Below are positions 26,809 through 40,951 of a stretch of 64,000 nucleotides of DNA, piece after piece. The translations under genes were made by a program, and so were the position numbers. Within the stretch, counting starts at the first letter, position 1; the number at the start of each line of letters is the position of its first letter. Source of the DNA: Rhipicephalus microplus (taxonomy: Eukaryota; Arthropoda; Arachnida; Ixodida; Ixodidae); NCBI RefSeq assembly GCF_043290135.1, contig NW_027464603.1, forward strand, positions 3,635,501-3,699,500. The letters run 5' to 3'. A model generated the notes under the pieces. The model had not been told where the DNA came from. It saw only the letters and a list, made by a program, of their open reading frames with translations, and searched no databases.

Positions 26809-27643
26809 CTAACTAGAAACTACACAACTACAATCTCCACAACTCGAAACTCCGCAACTACAAAATCCACAACTAGAAACTCCACAACTGGGAACTCCGC
26901 AACTAGAAAATGTACAACTAGAAACTCGAAAACTAAAAACTCCAACTAGAAACTCCACAACTAGAAACTCCGCAACTAGAAACTCCACAACTAGACAATT
27001 CGCAACTAGAAACTCCACAACTTGAAACACCACAACTAGATACTCTGCAACTACAAATTCCAACACTAGAAACTCCACAACAAGAAACTCCATAACTAGA
27101 AACTCCGCAACTAGAAACTCCACAACTAGAAACTCCACAAATTGAAACGCCACAACTAGAACTCCACAACAACAAATTCCACAACTAGAAACTCCACAAC
27201 TAAAAACTCCGCAACTAGAAACTCCACAACTAGAAACTCAACACCTACAAATTCTACAACTTGAAACACCACAACTAGAAACGCAACAACGAGAAACTCC
27301 ACACCTAGAAACTCCGCAACTAGAAACTCCCAAACTAGAAACTCCACAACTAGAAACTATGCAACTAGAAACTCCGCAACTAGAAACTCCACAGCTAGAA
27401 CGTCCACAACTAGAAACTCGGCAACTAGGAACTCTGCAACTAGAAACTCCAACGCTAGAAACTCCACAACTAGAAACTCCACAACTAGAGACCACAACTA
27501 GAGACTCCGCAACTAGAAACTCCCCAGCTAGAAACTCCTCAACTAGAAACTCCGCAACTAGAAACTCCACAACTAGAGACTCCGCAACTGTGAACTCCAC
27601 AACTTGAAACTCTGCAACTCGAAACTCTGCAACTAGAAAATTC
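26809..27643. repeat. Cassette of 835 bp, epsilon (5' half) core
   Basis: The core starts normally but one CTCGAAACTCTGCAA monomer before the ruler point is missing. After GACAATTCGC near 26995 it passes straight into CTTGAAACACCAC, so the whole 3' half is absent. The body is cut at about 27.21 kb, where the second large copy begins, which explains the short length. Confidence 0.84.
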
Positions 27644-29332
27644 CTAACTAGAAACTACACAACTACAATCTCCACAACTCGAAACTCCGCAACTACAAAA
27701 TCCACAACTAGAAACTCCACAACTGGGAACTCCGCAACTAGAAAATGTACAACTAGAAACTCTAAAACTAAAAACTCCAACTAGAAACTCCACAACTAGA
27801 AACTCCGCAACTAGAAACTCCACAACTAGACAATTCGCAACTAGAAACTCCACAACTAGACACTCCACAACTAGAAAACTGCGCAACTAGAAACTCCACG
27901 ACTAGACACTCAAAACTTGAGACTCCGCAACTACAGACTTCGCAACTAGAAACTCTGCAACTAGAAACTGCACAGCTAGAAACTTGCAACTCGAAACTCT
28001 ACAACTAAAACTCCGCAACTAGAAACTTTACAGCTAGAAACTCCACAACTAGAAACTCCACAACTAGAAACTCCGCAACTAGAAACTCCACAGCAAGAAA
28101 CTCCACAACTTGAGACTTTGCAACTAGAAACTCGTCAACTAGAAACTCCACAACTAGAAACTCCACAACTAGAAACTCCACAACTAGAAACTCCACAAAT
28201 TGAAACACCACAACTAGATACTCCACAACTACAAATTCCACAAATTGAAAGTCCACAACTAGAAACTCCGCAACTAGAAACTCCGCAACTAGAAACTCCC
28301 CAACTAGAGACTCCATAACTTGAAACACCACAACTAGATACTCCACAGCTACAAATTCCACATCTAGAAACTCCAAATTTAGAAACTCCGCAACTAGAAA
28401 CTCCGCAACTTTAAACTCCACAACTAGACACTCCATAACTAGGAACTCCACAACAAGAAACTCCACAACTACAGACTCCACAACTACAAACTCCACAACT
28501 AGAAACTCCACAACTGGAAACTCCGCAACTAGAAACTCCGCAACTAGAAACTCTACAATAAGAAATTCCACAACCGGAGACTCAACAACTTGAGACTTCG
28601 CAACTAGAAACTCGGCAACTAGAAACTCAACAACTAGAAACTCAACACCTACAAATTCTACAACTTGAAACACCACAACTAGAAACGCAACAACGAGAAA
28701 CTCCACACCTAGAAACTCCGCAACTAGAAACTCCCCAACTAGAAACTCCACAACTAGAAACTCCACAACTACAGACTCCACAACTACAAACTTCGCAACT
28801 AGAAACTCCACAACCAGAAACTCCGCAACTAGAAACTCCACAACTAGAAGTTCCACAACCAGAGACTCAACAACTAGAAACCCAGCAACTAGAAACTCCA
28901 TAACTAGAAACTCAACACCTACAAATTCTACAACTTGAAACACCACAACTAGAAACGCAACAACGAGAAACTCCACACCTAGAAACTCCGCAACTAGAAA
29001 CTCCCCAACTAGAAACTCCACAACTAGAAACTATGCAACTAGAAACTGCGCAACTAGAAACTCCACAGCTAGAACGTCCGCAACTAGAAACTCTGCAACT
29101 AGGAACTCTGCAACTAGAAACTCCAACGCTAGAAACTCCACAACTAGAAACTCCACAACTAGAAACTCCACAACTAGAGACCACAACTAGAGACTCCGCA
29201 ACTAGAAACTCCCCAGCTAGAAACTCCTCAACTAGAAACTCCGCAACTAGAAACTCCACAACTAGAGACTCCGCAACTGTGAACTCCACAACTTGAAACT
29301 CTGCAACTCGAAACTCTGCAACTAGAAAATTC
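27644..29332. repeat. Cassette of 1,689 bp, alpha core
   Basis: Matches 5672-7360 at 21,972 bp; it has CAACCGGAGAC near 28570, not the CAACCGCAGAC of its partner. Confidence 0.85.
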
Positions 29333-30736
29333 CTAACTAGAAACTACACAACTACAATCTCCACAACTCGAAACTCCGCAACTACAAAATCCACAACTAG
29401 AAACTCCACAACTGGGAACTCCGCAACTAGAAAATGTACAACTAGAAACTCTAAAACTAAAAACTCCAACTAGAAACTCCACAACTAGAAACTCCGCAAC
29501 TAGAAACTCCACAACTAGACAATTCGCAGTTAGAAACTCCACAACTAGACACTCCACAACTAGAAAACTGCGCAACTAGAAACTCCACGACTAGACACTC
29601 AAAACTTGAGACTCCGCAACTACAGACTTCGCAACTAGAAACTCTGCAACTAGAAACTGCACAGCTAGAAACTTGCAACTCGAAACTCTACAACTAAAAC
29701 TCCGCAACTAGAAACTTTACAGCTAGAAACTCCACAACTAGAAACTCCACAACTAGAAACTCCGCAACTAGAAACTCCACAGCAAGAAACTCCACAACTT
29801 GAGACTTTGCAACTAGAAACTCGTCAACTAGAAACTCCACAACTAGAAACTCCACAACTAGAAACTCCACAACTAGAAACTCCACAAATTGAAACACCAC
29901 AACTAGATACTCCACAACTACAAATTCCACAAATTGAAAGTCCACAACTAGAAACTCCGCAACTAGAAACTCCGCAACTAGAAACTCCCCAACTAGAGAC
30001 TCCATAACTTGAAACACCACAACTAGATACTCCACAGCTACAAATTCCACATCTAGAAACTCCAAATTTAGAAACTCCGCAACTAGAAACTCCGCAACTT
30101 TAAACTCCACAACTAGACACTCCATAACTAGGAACTCCACAACAAGAAACTCCACAACTACAGACTCCACAACTACAAACTCCACAACTAGAAACTCCAC
30201 AACTGGAAACTCCGCAACCAGAAACTCCGCAACTAGAAACTCCACAACTAGAAGTTCCACAGCCAGAGACTCAACAACTAGAAACTCCACAACTAGAAAC
30301 CCAGCAACTAGAAACTCCACAACTAGAAACTCAACACCTACAAATTCTACAACTTGAAACACCACAACTAGAAACGCAACAACGAGAAACTCCACACCTA
30401 GAAACTCCGCAACTAGAAACTCCCCAACTAGAAACTCCACAACTAGAAACTATGCAACTAGAAACTCCGCAACTAGAAACTCCACAGCTAGAACGTCCAC
30501 AACTAGAAACTCGGCAACTAGGAACTCTGCAACTAGAAACTCCAACGCTAGAAACTCCACAACTAGAAACTCCACAACTAGAGACCACAACTAGAGACTC
30601 CGCAACTAGAAACTCCCCAGCTAGAAACTCCTCAACTAGAAACTCCGCAACTAGAAACTCCACAACTAGAGACTCCGCAACTGTGAACTCCACAACTTGA
30701 AACTCTGCAACTCGAAACTCTGCAACTAGAAAATTC
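29333..30736. repeat. Cassette of 1,404 bp, alpha core
   Basis: Matches 7361-8764. A dinucleotide change gives TTCGCAGTTAGAAAC near 29523. Confidence 0.85.
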
Positions 30737-32140
30737 CTAACTAGAAACTACACAACTACAATCTCCACAACTCGAAACTCCGCAACTACAAAATCCACAA
30801 CTAGAAACTCCACAACTGGGAACTCCGCAACTAGAAAATGTACAACTAGAAACTCTAAAACTAAAAACTCCAACTAGAAACTCCACAACTAGAAACTCCG
30901 CAACTAGAAACTCCACAACTAGACAATTCGCAACTAGAAACTCCACAACTAGACACTCCACAACTAGAAAACTGCGCAACTAGAAACTCCACGACTAGAC
31001 ACTCAAAACTTGAGACTCCGCAACTACAGACTTCGCAACTAGAAACTCTGCAACTAGAAACTGCACAGCTAGAAACTTGCAACTCGAAACTCTACAACTA
31101 AAACTCCGCAACTAGAAACTTTACAGCTAGAAACTCCACAACTAGAAACTCCACAACTAGAAACTCCGCAACTAGAAACTCCACAGCAAGAAACTCCACA
31201 ACTTGAGACTTTGCAACTAGAAACTCGTCAACTAGAAACTCCACAACTAGAAACTCCACAACTAGAAACTCCACAACTAGAAACTCCACAAATTGAAACA
31301 CCACAACTAGATACTCCACAACTACAAATTCCACAAATTGAAAGTCCACAACTAGAAACTCCGCAACTAGAAACTCCGCAACTAGAAACTCCCCAACTAG
31401 AGACTCCATAACTTGAAACACCACAACTAGATACTCCACAGCTACAAATTCCACATCTAGAAACTCCAAATTTAGAAACTCCGCAACTAGAAACTCCGCA
31501 ACTTTAAACTCCACAACTAGACACTCCATAACTAGGAACTCCACAACAAGAAACTCCACAACTACAGACTCCACAACTACAAACTCCACAACTAGAAACT
31601 CCACAACTGGAAACTCCGCAACCAGAAACTCCGCAACTAGAAACTCTACAACTAGAAGTTCCACAGCCAGAGACTCAACAACTAGAAACTCCACAACTAG
31701 AAACCCAGCAACTAGAAACTCCACAACTAGAAACTCAACACCTACAAATTCTACAACTTGAAACACCACAACTAGAAACGCAACAACGAGAAACTCCACA
31801 CCTAGAAACTCCGCAACTAGAAACTCCCCAACTAGAAACTCCACAACTAGAAACTATGCAACTAGAAACTCCGCAACTAGAAACTCCACAGCTAGAACGT
31901 CCACAACTAGAAACTCGGCAACTAGGAACTCTGCAACTAGAAACTCCAACGCTAGAAACTCCACAACTAGAAACTCCACAACTAGAGACCACAACTAGAG
32001 ACTCCGCAACTAGAAACTCCCCATCTAGAAACTCCTCAACTAGAAACTCCGCAACTAGAAACTCCACAACTAGAGACTCCGCAACTGTGAACTCCACAAC
32101 TTGAAACTCTGCAACTCGAAACTCTGCAACTAGAAAATTC
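30737..32140. repeat. Cassette of 1,404 bp, alpha core
   Basis: Matches 10454-11857 at 20,283 bp. It follows another 1,404-bp cassette directly, where the first large copy has a 1,689-bp one between. Confidence 0.85.
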
Positions 32141-33904
32141 CTAACTAGAAACTACACAACTACAATCTCCACAACTCGAAACTCCGCAACTACAAAATCC
32201 ACAACTAGAAACTCCACAACTGGGAACTCCGCAACTAGAAAATGTACAACTAGAAACTCTAAAACTAAAAACTCCAACTAGAAACTCCACAACTAGAAAC
32301 TCCGCAACTAGAAACTCCACAACTAGACAATTCGCAACTAGAAACTCCACAACTAGACACTCCACAACTAGAAAACTGCGCAACTAGAAACTCCACGACT
32401 AGACACTCAAAACTTGAGACTCCGCAACTACAGACTTCGCAACTAGAAACTCTGCAACTAGAAACTGCACAGCTAGAAACTTGCAACTCGAAACTCTACA
32501 ACTAAAACTCCGCAACTAGAAACTTTACAGCTAGAAACTCCACAACTAGAAACTCCACAACTAGAAACTCCGCAACTAGAAACTCCACAGCAAGAAACTC
32601 CACAACTTGAGACTTTGCAACTAGAAACTCGTCAACTAGAAACTCCACAACTAGAAACTCCACAACTAGAAACTCCACAACTAGAAACTCCACAAATTGA
32701 AACACCACAACTAGATACTCCACAACTACAAATTCCACAAATTGAAAGTCCACAACTAGAAACTCCGCAACTAGAAACTCCGCAACTAGAAACTCCCCAA
32801 CTAGAGACTCCATAACTTGAAACACCACAACTAGATACTCCACAGCTACAAATTCTACATCTAGAAACTCCAAATTTAGAAACTCCGCAACTAGAAACTC
32901 CGCAACTTTAAACTCCACAACTAGACACTCCATAACTAGGAACTCCACAACAAGAAACTCCACAACTACAGACTCCACAACTACAAACTCCACAACTAGA
33001 AACTCCACAACTGGAAACTCCGCAACTAGAAACTCCGCAACTAGAAACTCTACAATAAGAAATTCCACAACCGGAGACTCAACAACTTGAGACTTCGCAA
33101 CTAGAAACTCGGCAACTAGAAACTCAACAACTAGAAACTCCACAACTAGAAACTCCACACCTAGAAACTCCACAACTTGAAACACCACAACTAGATACTC
33201 CACAACTACAAATTCCACAACAAGAAACTCCAAATTTAGAAACTCCGCAACTAGAAACTCCGCAACCTAAAACTCCACAACTAGAGACTCCATAACTAGG
33301 AACTCCACATCTAGAAACTCCACAACTAAAGACTCCACAACTACAAACTTCGCAACTAGAAACTCCACAACCAGAAACTCCGCAACTAGAAACTCCACAA
33401 CTAGAAGTTCCACAACCAGAGACTCAACAACTAGAAACTCCACAACTAGAAACCCAGCAACTAGAAACTCCACAACTAGAAACTCAACACCTACAAATTC
33501 TACAACTTGAAACACCACAACTAGAAACGCAACAACGAGAAACTCCACACCTAGAAACTCCGCAACTAGAAACTCCCCAACTAGAAACTCCACAACTAGA
33601 AACTATGCAACTAGAAACTCCGCAACTAGAAACTCCACAGCTAGAACGTCCGCAACTAGAAACTCTGCAACTAGCAACTCTGCAACTAGAAACTCCAACG
33701 CTAGAAACTCCACAACTAGAAACTCCACAACTATAAACTCCACAACTAGAGACCACAACTAGAGACTCCGCAACTAGAAACTCCCCAGCTAGAAACTCCG
33801 CAACTAGAAACTCCGCAACTAGAAACTCCACAACTAGAGACTCCGCAACTATGAACTCCACAACTTGAAACTCTGCAACTCGAAACTCTGCAACTAGAAA
33901 ATTC
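32141..33904. repeat. Cassette of 1,764 bp, alpha core, long body
   Basis: Matches 11858-13621. Private CCACACCTAG near 33157 and AATTCTACATCTAG near 32849. Confidence 0.85.
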
Positions 33905-35068
33905 CTAACTAGAAACTACACAACTACAATCTCCACAACTCGAAACTCCGCAACTACAAAATCCACAACTAGAAACTCCACAACTGGGAACTCCGCAACT
34001 AGAAAATGTACAACTAGAAACTCGAAAACTAAAAACTCCAACTAGAAACTCCACAACTAGAAACTCCGCAACTAGAAACTCCACAACTAGACAATTCGCA
34101 ACTAGAAACTCCACAACTAGACACTCCACAACTAGAAAATTCCGCAACTAGAAACTCCACGACTAGACACTCAAAACTTGAGACTCTGCAACTACAGACT
34201 TCGCAACTAGAAACTCTGCAACTAGAAACTGCACAGCTAGAAACTTGCAACTCGAAACTCTGCAACTAAAACTCCGCAACTAGAAACTTTACAGCTAGAA
34301 ACTCCACAACTAGAAACTCCACAACTAGAAACTCCACAACTAGAAACTTCACAACTTGAAACACCACAACTAGATACTCCACAACTACAAATTCCACAAC
34401 AAGAAACTCCAAATTTAGAAACTCCGCAACTAGAAACTCCGCAACCTAAAACTCCACAACTAGAGACTCCATAACTAGGAACTCCACATCTAGAAACTCC
34501 ACAACTACAGACTCCACAACTACAAACTTCGCAACTAGAAACTCCACAACCAGAAACTCCGCAACTAGAAACTCCACAACTAGAAGTTCCACAACCAGAG
34601 ACTCAACAACTAGAAACCCAGCAACTAGAAACTCCATAACTAGAAACTCAACACCTACAAATTCTACAACTTGAAACACCACAACTAGAAACGCAACAAC
34701 GAGAAACTCCACACCTAGAAACTCCGCAACTAGAAACTCCCCAACTAGAAACTCCACAACTAGAAACTATGCAACTAGAAACTCCGCAACTAGAAACTCC
34801 ACAGCTAGAACGTCCGCAACTAGAAACTCTGCAACTAGGAACTCTGCAACTAGAAACTCCAATGCTAGAAACTCCACAACTAGAAACTCCACAACTAGAA
34901 ACTCCACAACTAGAGACCACAACTAGAGACTCCGCAACTAGAAACTCCCCAGCTAGAAACTCCTCAACTAGAAACTCCGCAACTAGAAACTCCACAACTA
35001 GAGACTCCGCAACTGTGAACTCCACAACTTGAAACTCTGCAACTCGAAACTCTGCAACTAGAAAATTC
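33905..35068. repeat. Cassette of 1,164 bp, beta core
   Basis: Matches 13622 at 20,283 bp and 39788 at 5,883 bp. Confidence 0.86.
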
Positions 35069-36832
35069 CTAACTAGAAACTACACAACTACAATCTCCAC
35101 AACTCGAAACTCCGCAACTACAAAATCCACAACTAGAAACTCCACAACTGGGAACTCCGCAACTAGAAAATGTACAACTAGAAACTCTAAAACTAAAAAC
35201 TCCAACTAGAAACTCCACAACTAGAAACTCCGCAACTAGAAACTCCACAACTAGACAATTCGCAACTAGAAACTCCACAACTAGACACTCCACAACTAGA
35301 AAACTGCGCAACTAGAAACTCCACGACTAGACGCTCAAAACTTGAGACTCCGCAACTACAGACTTCGCAACTAGAAACTCTGCAACTAGAAACTGCACAG
35401 CTAGAAACTTGCAACTCGAAACTCTACAACTAAAACTCCGCAACTAGAAACTTTACAGCTAGAAACTCCACAACTAGAAACTCCACAACTAGAAACTCCG
35501 CAACTAGAAACTCCACAGCAAGAAACTCCACAACTTGAGACTTTGCAACTAGAAACTCGTCAACTAGAAACTCCACAACTAGAAACTCCACAACTAGAAA
35601 CTCCACAACTAGAAACTCCACAAATTGAAACACCACAACTAGATACTCCACAACTACAAATTCCACAAATTGAAAGTCCACAACTAGAAACTCCGCAACT
35701 AGAAACTCCGCAACTAGAAACTCCCCAACTAGAGACTCCATAACTTGAAACACCACAACTAGATACTCCACAGCTACAAATTCCACATCTAGAAACTCCA
35801 AATTTAGAAACTCCGCAACTAGAAACTCCGCAACTTTAAACTCCACAACTAGACACTCCATAACTAGGAACTCCACAACAAGAAACTCCACAACTACAGA
35901 CTCCACAACTACAAACTCCACAACTAGAAACTCCACAACTGGAAACTCCGCAACTAGAAACTCCGCAACTAGAAACTCTACAATAAGAAATTCCACAACC
36001 GGAGACTCAACAACTTGAGACTTCGCAACTAGAAACTCGGCAACTAGAAACTCAACAACTAGAAACTCCACAACTAGAAACTCCACAACTAGAAACTCCA
36101 CAACTTGAAACACCCCAACTAGATACTCCACAACTACAAATTCCACAACAAGAAACTCCAAATTTAGAAACTCCGCAACTAGAAACTCCGCAACCTAAAA
36201 CTCCACAACTAGAGACTCCATAACTAGGAACTCCACATCTAGAAACTTCACAACTAAAGACTCCACAACTACAAACTTCGCAACTAGAAACTCCACAACC
36301 AGAAACTCCGCAACTAGAAACTCCACAACTAGAAGTTCCACAACCAGAGACTCAACAACTAGAAACTCCACAACTAGAAACCCAGCAACTAGAAACTCCA
36401 CAACTAGAAACTCAACACCTACAAATTCTACAACTTGAAACACCACAACTAGAAACGCAACAACGAGAAACTCCACACCTAGAAACTCTGCAACTAGAAA
36501 CTCCCCAACTAGAAACTCCACAACTAGAAACTATGCAACTAGAAACTCCGCAACTAGAAACTCCACAGCTAGAACGTCCGCAACTAGAAACTCTGCAACT
36601 AGCAACTCTGCAACTAGAAACTCCAACGCTAGAAACTCCACAACTAGAAACTTCACAACTATAAACTCCTCAACTAGAGACCACAACTAGAGACTCCGCA
36701 ACTAGAAACTCCCCAGCTAGAAACTCCGCAACTAGAAACTCCGCAACTAGAAACTCCACAACTAGAGACTCCGCAACTATGAACTCCACAACTTGAAACT
36801 CTGCAACTCGAAACTCTGCAACTAGAAAATTC
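35069..36832. repeat. Cassette of 1,764 bp, alpha core with GACGCTC
   Basis: Matches 14786. A private CACCCCAACTAG lies near 36112 and AACTTCACAACTATAAAC near 36649. Confidence 0.86.
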
Positions 36833-38023
36833 CTAACTAGAAACTACACAACTACAATCTCCACAACTCGAAACTCCGCAACTACAAAATCCACAACTAG
36901 AAACTCCACAACTGGGAACTCCGCAACTAGAAAATGTACAACTAGAAACTCGAAAACTAAAAACTCCAACTAGAAACTCCACAACTAGAAACTCCGCAAC
37001 TAGAAACTCCACAACTAGACAATTCGCAACTAGAAACTCCACAACTAGACACTCCACAACTAGAAAATTCCGCAACTAGAAACTCCACGACTAGACACTC
37101 AAAACTTGAGACTCTGCAACTACAGACTTCGCAACTAGAAACTCTGCAACTAGAAACTGCACAGCTAGAAACTTGCAACTCGAAACTCTGCAACTAAAAC
37201 TCCGCAACTAGAAACTTTACAGCTAGAAACTCCACAACTAGAAACTCCACAACTAGAAACTCCGCAACTAGAAACTCCACAGCTAGAAACTCCACAACTT
37301 GAGACTTTGCAACTAGAAACTCGTCAACTAGAAACTCCACAACTAGAAACTCCACAACTAGAAGCTCCACAAATAGAAACTCCACAAATTGAAACACCAC
37401 AACTAGATACTCCACAACTTCAAATTCCACAACTTGAAAGTCCACAACTAGAAACTCCGCAACTAGAAACTCCGCAACTAGAAACTCCACAACTAGAAGT
37501 TCCACAACCAGAGACTCAACAACTAGAAACTCCACAACTAGAAACCCAGCAACTAGAAACTCCACAACTAGAAACTCAACACCTACAAATTCTACAACTT
37601 GAAACACCACAACTATAAACGCAACTACTAGAAACTCCACACCTAGAAACTCCGCAACTAGAAACTCCACAACTAGAAACTCCACAAGTAGAAACTATGC
37701 AACTAGAAACTCCGCAACTAGAAACTCCACAGCTAGAACGTCCGCAAATAGAAACTCTGCAACTAGGAACTCTGCAACTAGAAACTCCAATGCTAGAAAC
37801 TCCACAACTAGAAACTCCACAACTAGAAACTCCACAACTAGAAACTCCACAACTAGAAACTCCACAACTAGAGACCACTAGAGACTCCGCAACTAGAAAC
37901 TCCCCAGCTAGAAACTCCGCAACTAGAAACTCCGCAACTAGAAACTCCACAACTAGAGACTCCGCAACTATGAACTCCACAACTTGAAACTCTGCAACTC
38001 GAAACTCTGCAACTAGAAAATTC
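36833..38023. repeat. Cassette of 1,191 bp, beta core, 10-bp monomer
   Basis: Matches 16550. A private CTAGAAGCTCCAC is near 37358. Confidence 0.86.
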
Positions 38024-39787
38024 CTAACTAGAAACTACACAACTACAATCTCCACAACTCGAAACTCCGCAACTACAAAATTCACAACTAGGAACTCCAC
38101 AACTGGGAACTCCGCAACTAGAAAATGTACAACTAGAAACTCGAAAACTAAAAACTCCAACTAGAAACTCCACAACTAGAAACTTCGCAACTAGAAACTC
38201 CACAACTAGACAATTCGCAACTAGAAACTCCACAACTAGACACTCCACAACTAGAAAACTCCGCAACTAGAAACTCCACGACTAGACACTCAAAACTTGA
38301 CACTCCGCAACAACAGACTTCGCAACTAGAAACTCTGCAACTAGAAACTGCACAGCTAGAAACTTGCAACTCGAAACTCTGCAACTAAAACTCCGCAACT
38401 AGAAACTTTACAGCTAGAAACTCCACAACTAGAAACTCCACAACTAGAAACTCCGCAACTAGAAACTCCACAGCAAGAAACTCCACAACTTGAGACTTTG
38501 CAACTAGAAACTCGTCAACTAGAAACTCCACAACTAGAAACTCCACAACTAGAAACTCCACAACTAGAAACTCCACAAATTGAAACACCACAACTAGATA
38601 CTCCACAACTACAAATTCCACAAATTGAAAGTCCACAACTAGAAACTCCGCAACTAGAAACTCCGCAACTAGAAACTCCCCAACTAGAGACTCCATAACT
38701 TGAAACACCACAACTAGATACTCCACAGCTACAAATTCCACATCTAGAAACTCCAAATTTAGAAACTCCGCAACTAGAAACTCCGCAACTTTAAACTCCA
38801 CAACTAGACACTCCATAACTAGGAACTCCACAACAAGAAACTCCACAACTACAGACTCCACAACTACAAACTCCACAACTAGAAACTCCACAACTGGAAA
38901 CTCCGCAACTAGAAACTCCGCAACTAGAAACTCTACAATAAGAAATTCCACAACCGGAGACTCAACAACTTGAGACTTCGCAACTAGAAACTCGGCAACT
39001 AGAAACTCAACAACTAGAAACTCCACAACTAGAAACTCCACAACTAGAAACTCCACAACTTGAAACACCACAACTAGATACTCCACAACTACAAATTCCA
39101 CAACAAGAAACTCCAAATTTAGAAACTCCGCAACTAGAAACTCCGCAACCTAAAACTCCACAACTAGAGACTCCATAACTAGGAACTCCACATCTAGAAA
39201 CTCCACAACTAAAGACTCCACAACTACAAACTTCGCAACTAGAAACTCCACAACCAGAAACTCCGCAACTAGAAACTCCACAACTAGAAGTTCCACAACC
39301 AGAGACTCAACAACTAGAAACTCCACAACTAGAAACCCAGCAACTAGAAACTCCACAACTAGAAACTCAACACCTACAAATTCTACAACTTGAAACACCA
39401 CAACTAGAAACGCAACAACGAGAAACTCCACACCTAGAAACTCCGCAACTAGAAACTCCCCAACTAGAAACTCCACAACTAGAAACTATGCAACTAGAAA
39501 CTCCGCAACTAGAAACTCCACAGCTAGAACGTCCGCAACTAGAAACTCTGCAACTAGCAACTCTGCAACTAGAAACTCCAACGCTAGAAACTCCACAACT
39601 AGAAACTCCACAACTATAAACTCCACAACTAGAGACCACAACTAGAGACTCCGCAACTAGAAACTCCCCAGCTAGAAACTCCGCAACTAGAAACTCCGCA
39701 ACTAGAAACTCCACAACTAGAGACTCCGCAACTATGAACTCCACAACTTGAAACTCTGCAACTCGAAACTCTGCAACTAGAAAATTC
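38024..39787. repeat. Cassette of 1,764 bp, gamma core
   Basis: Matches 17741, with the gamma markers CTTGACACTCCGC and AATTCACAACTAGG. Confidence 0.86.
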
Positions 39788-40951
39788 CTAACTAGAAACT
39801 ACACAACTACAATATCCACAACTCGAAACTCCGCAACTACAAAATCCACAACTAGAAACTCCACAACTGGGAACTCCGCAACTAGAAAATGTACAACTAG
39901 AAACTCGAAAACTAAAAACTCCAACTAGAAACTCCACAACTAGAAACTCCGCAACTAGAAACTCCACAACTAGACAATTCGCAACTAGAAACTCCACAAC
40001 TAGACACTCCACAACTAGAAAATTCCGCAACTAGAAACTCCACGACCAGACACTCAAAACTTGAGACTCTGCAACTACAGACTTCGCAACTAGAAACTCT
40101 GCAACTAGAAACTGCACAGCTAGAAACTTGCAACTCGAAACTCTGCAACTAAAACTCCGCAACTAGAAACTTTACAGCTAGAAACTCCACAACTAGAAAC
40201 TCCACAACTAGAAACTCCACAACTAGAAACTTCACAACTTGAAACACCACAACTAGATACTCCACAACTACAAATTCCACAACAAGAAACTCCAAATTTA
40301 GAAACTCCGCAACTAGAAACTCCGCAACCTAAAACTCCACAACTAGAGACTCCATAACTAGGAACTCCACATCTAGAAACTCCACAACTACAGACTCCAC
40401 AACTAGAAACTTCGCAACTAGAAACTCCACAACCAGAAACTCCGCAACTAGAAACTCCACAACTAGAAGTTCCACAACCAGAGACTCAACAACTAGAAAC
40501 CCAGCAACTAGAAACTCCATAACTAGAAACTCAACACCTACAAATTCTACAACTTGAAACACCACAACTAGAAACGCAACAACGAGAAACTCCACACCTA
40601 GAAACTCCGCAACTAGAAACTCCCCAACTAGAAACTCCACAACTAGAAACTATGCAACTAGAAACTCCGCAACTAGAAACTCCACAGCTAGAACGTCCGC
40701 AACTAGAAACTCTGCAACTAGGAACTCTGCAACTAGAAACTCCAACGCTAGAAACTCCACAACTAGAAACTCCACAACTAGAAACTCCACAACTAGAGAC
40801 CACAACTAAAGACTCCGCAACTAGAAACTCCCCAGCTAGAAACTCCTCAACTAGAAACTCCGCAACTAGAAACTCCACAACTAGAGACTCCGCAACTGTG
40901 AACTCCACAACTTGAAACTCTGCAACTCGAAACTCTGCAACTAGAAAATTC
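39788..40951. repeat. Cassette of 1,164 bp, beta core
   Basis: Matches 19505. It has more private changes than its neighbours: CAATATCCAC near 39810, CACGACCAGAC near 40042 and CTAGAAACTTCGC near 40404 where others read CTACAAACTTCGC. Confidence 0.86.

Larger units (their letters stand above)
5240..27211. repeat. Large tandem duplication, first copy (about 22 kb)
   Basis: Bases about 5240-9100 reappear 21,972 bp downstream, and bases about 10.4-27.09 kb reappear 20,283 bp downstream. The two offsets differ by 1,689 bp, which is exactly the length of the cassette at 8765-10453. This copy therefore holds one more 1,689-bp cassette than the second. It contains the cassettes from 5672 to 26809, including both 3,093-bp dimers and both 5,883-bp tetramers. 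By eye I noted about a dozen scattered substitutions between copies, so identity is very high. The 3' edge at about 27.21 kb is the duplication junction. Confidence 0.88.
32499..38381. repeat. 5,883-bp four-cassette unit, copy 3
   Basis: Counterpart of 12216-18098 within the second large copy, same order and length. Confidence 0.9.
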
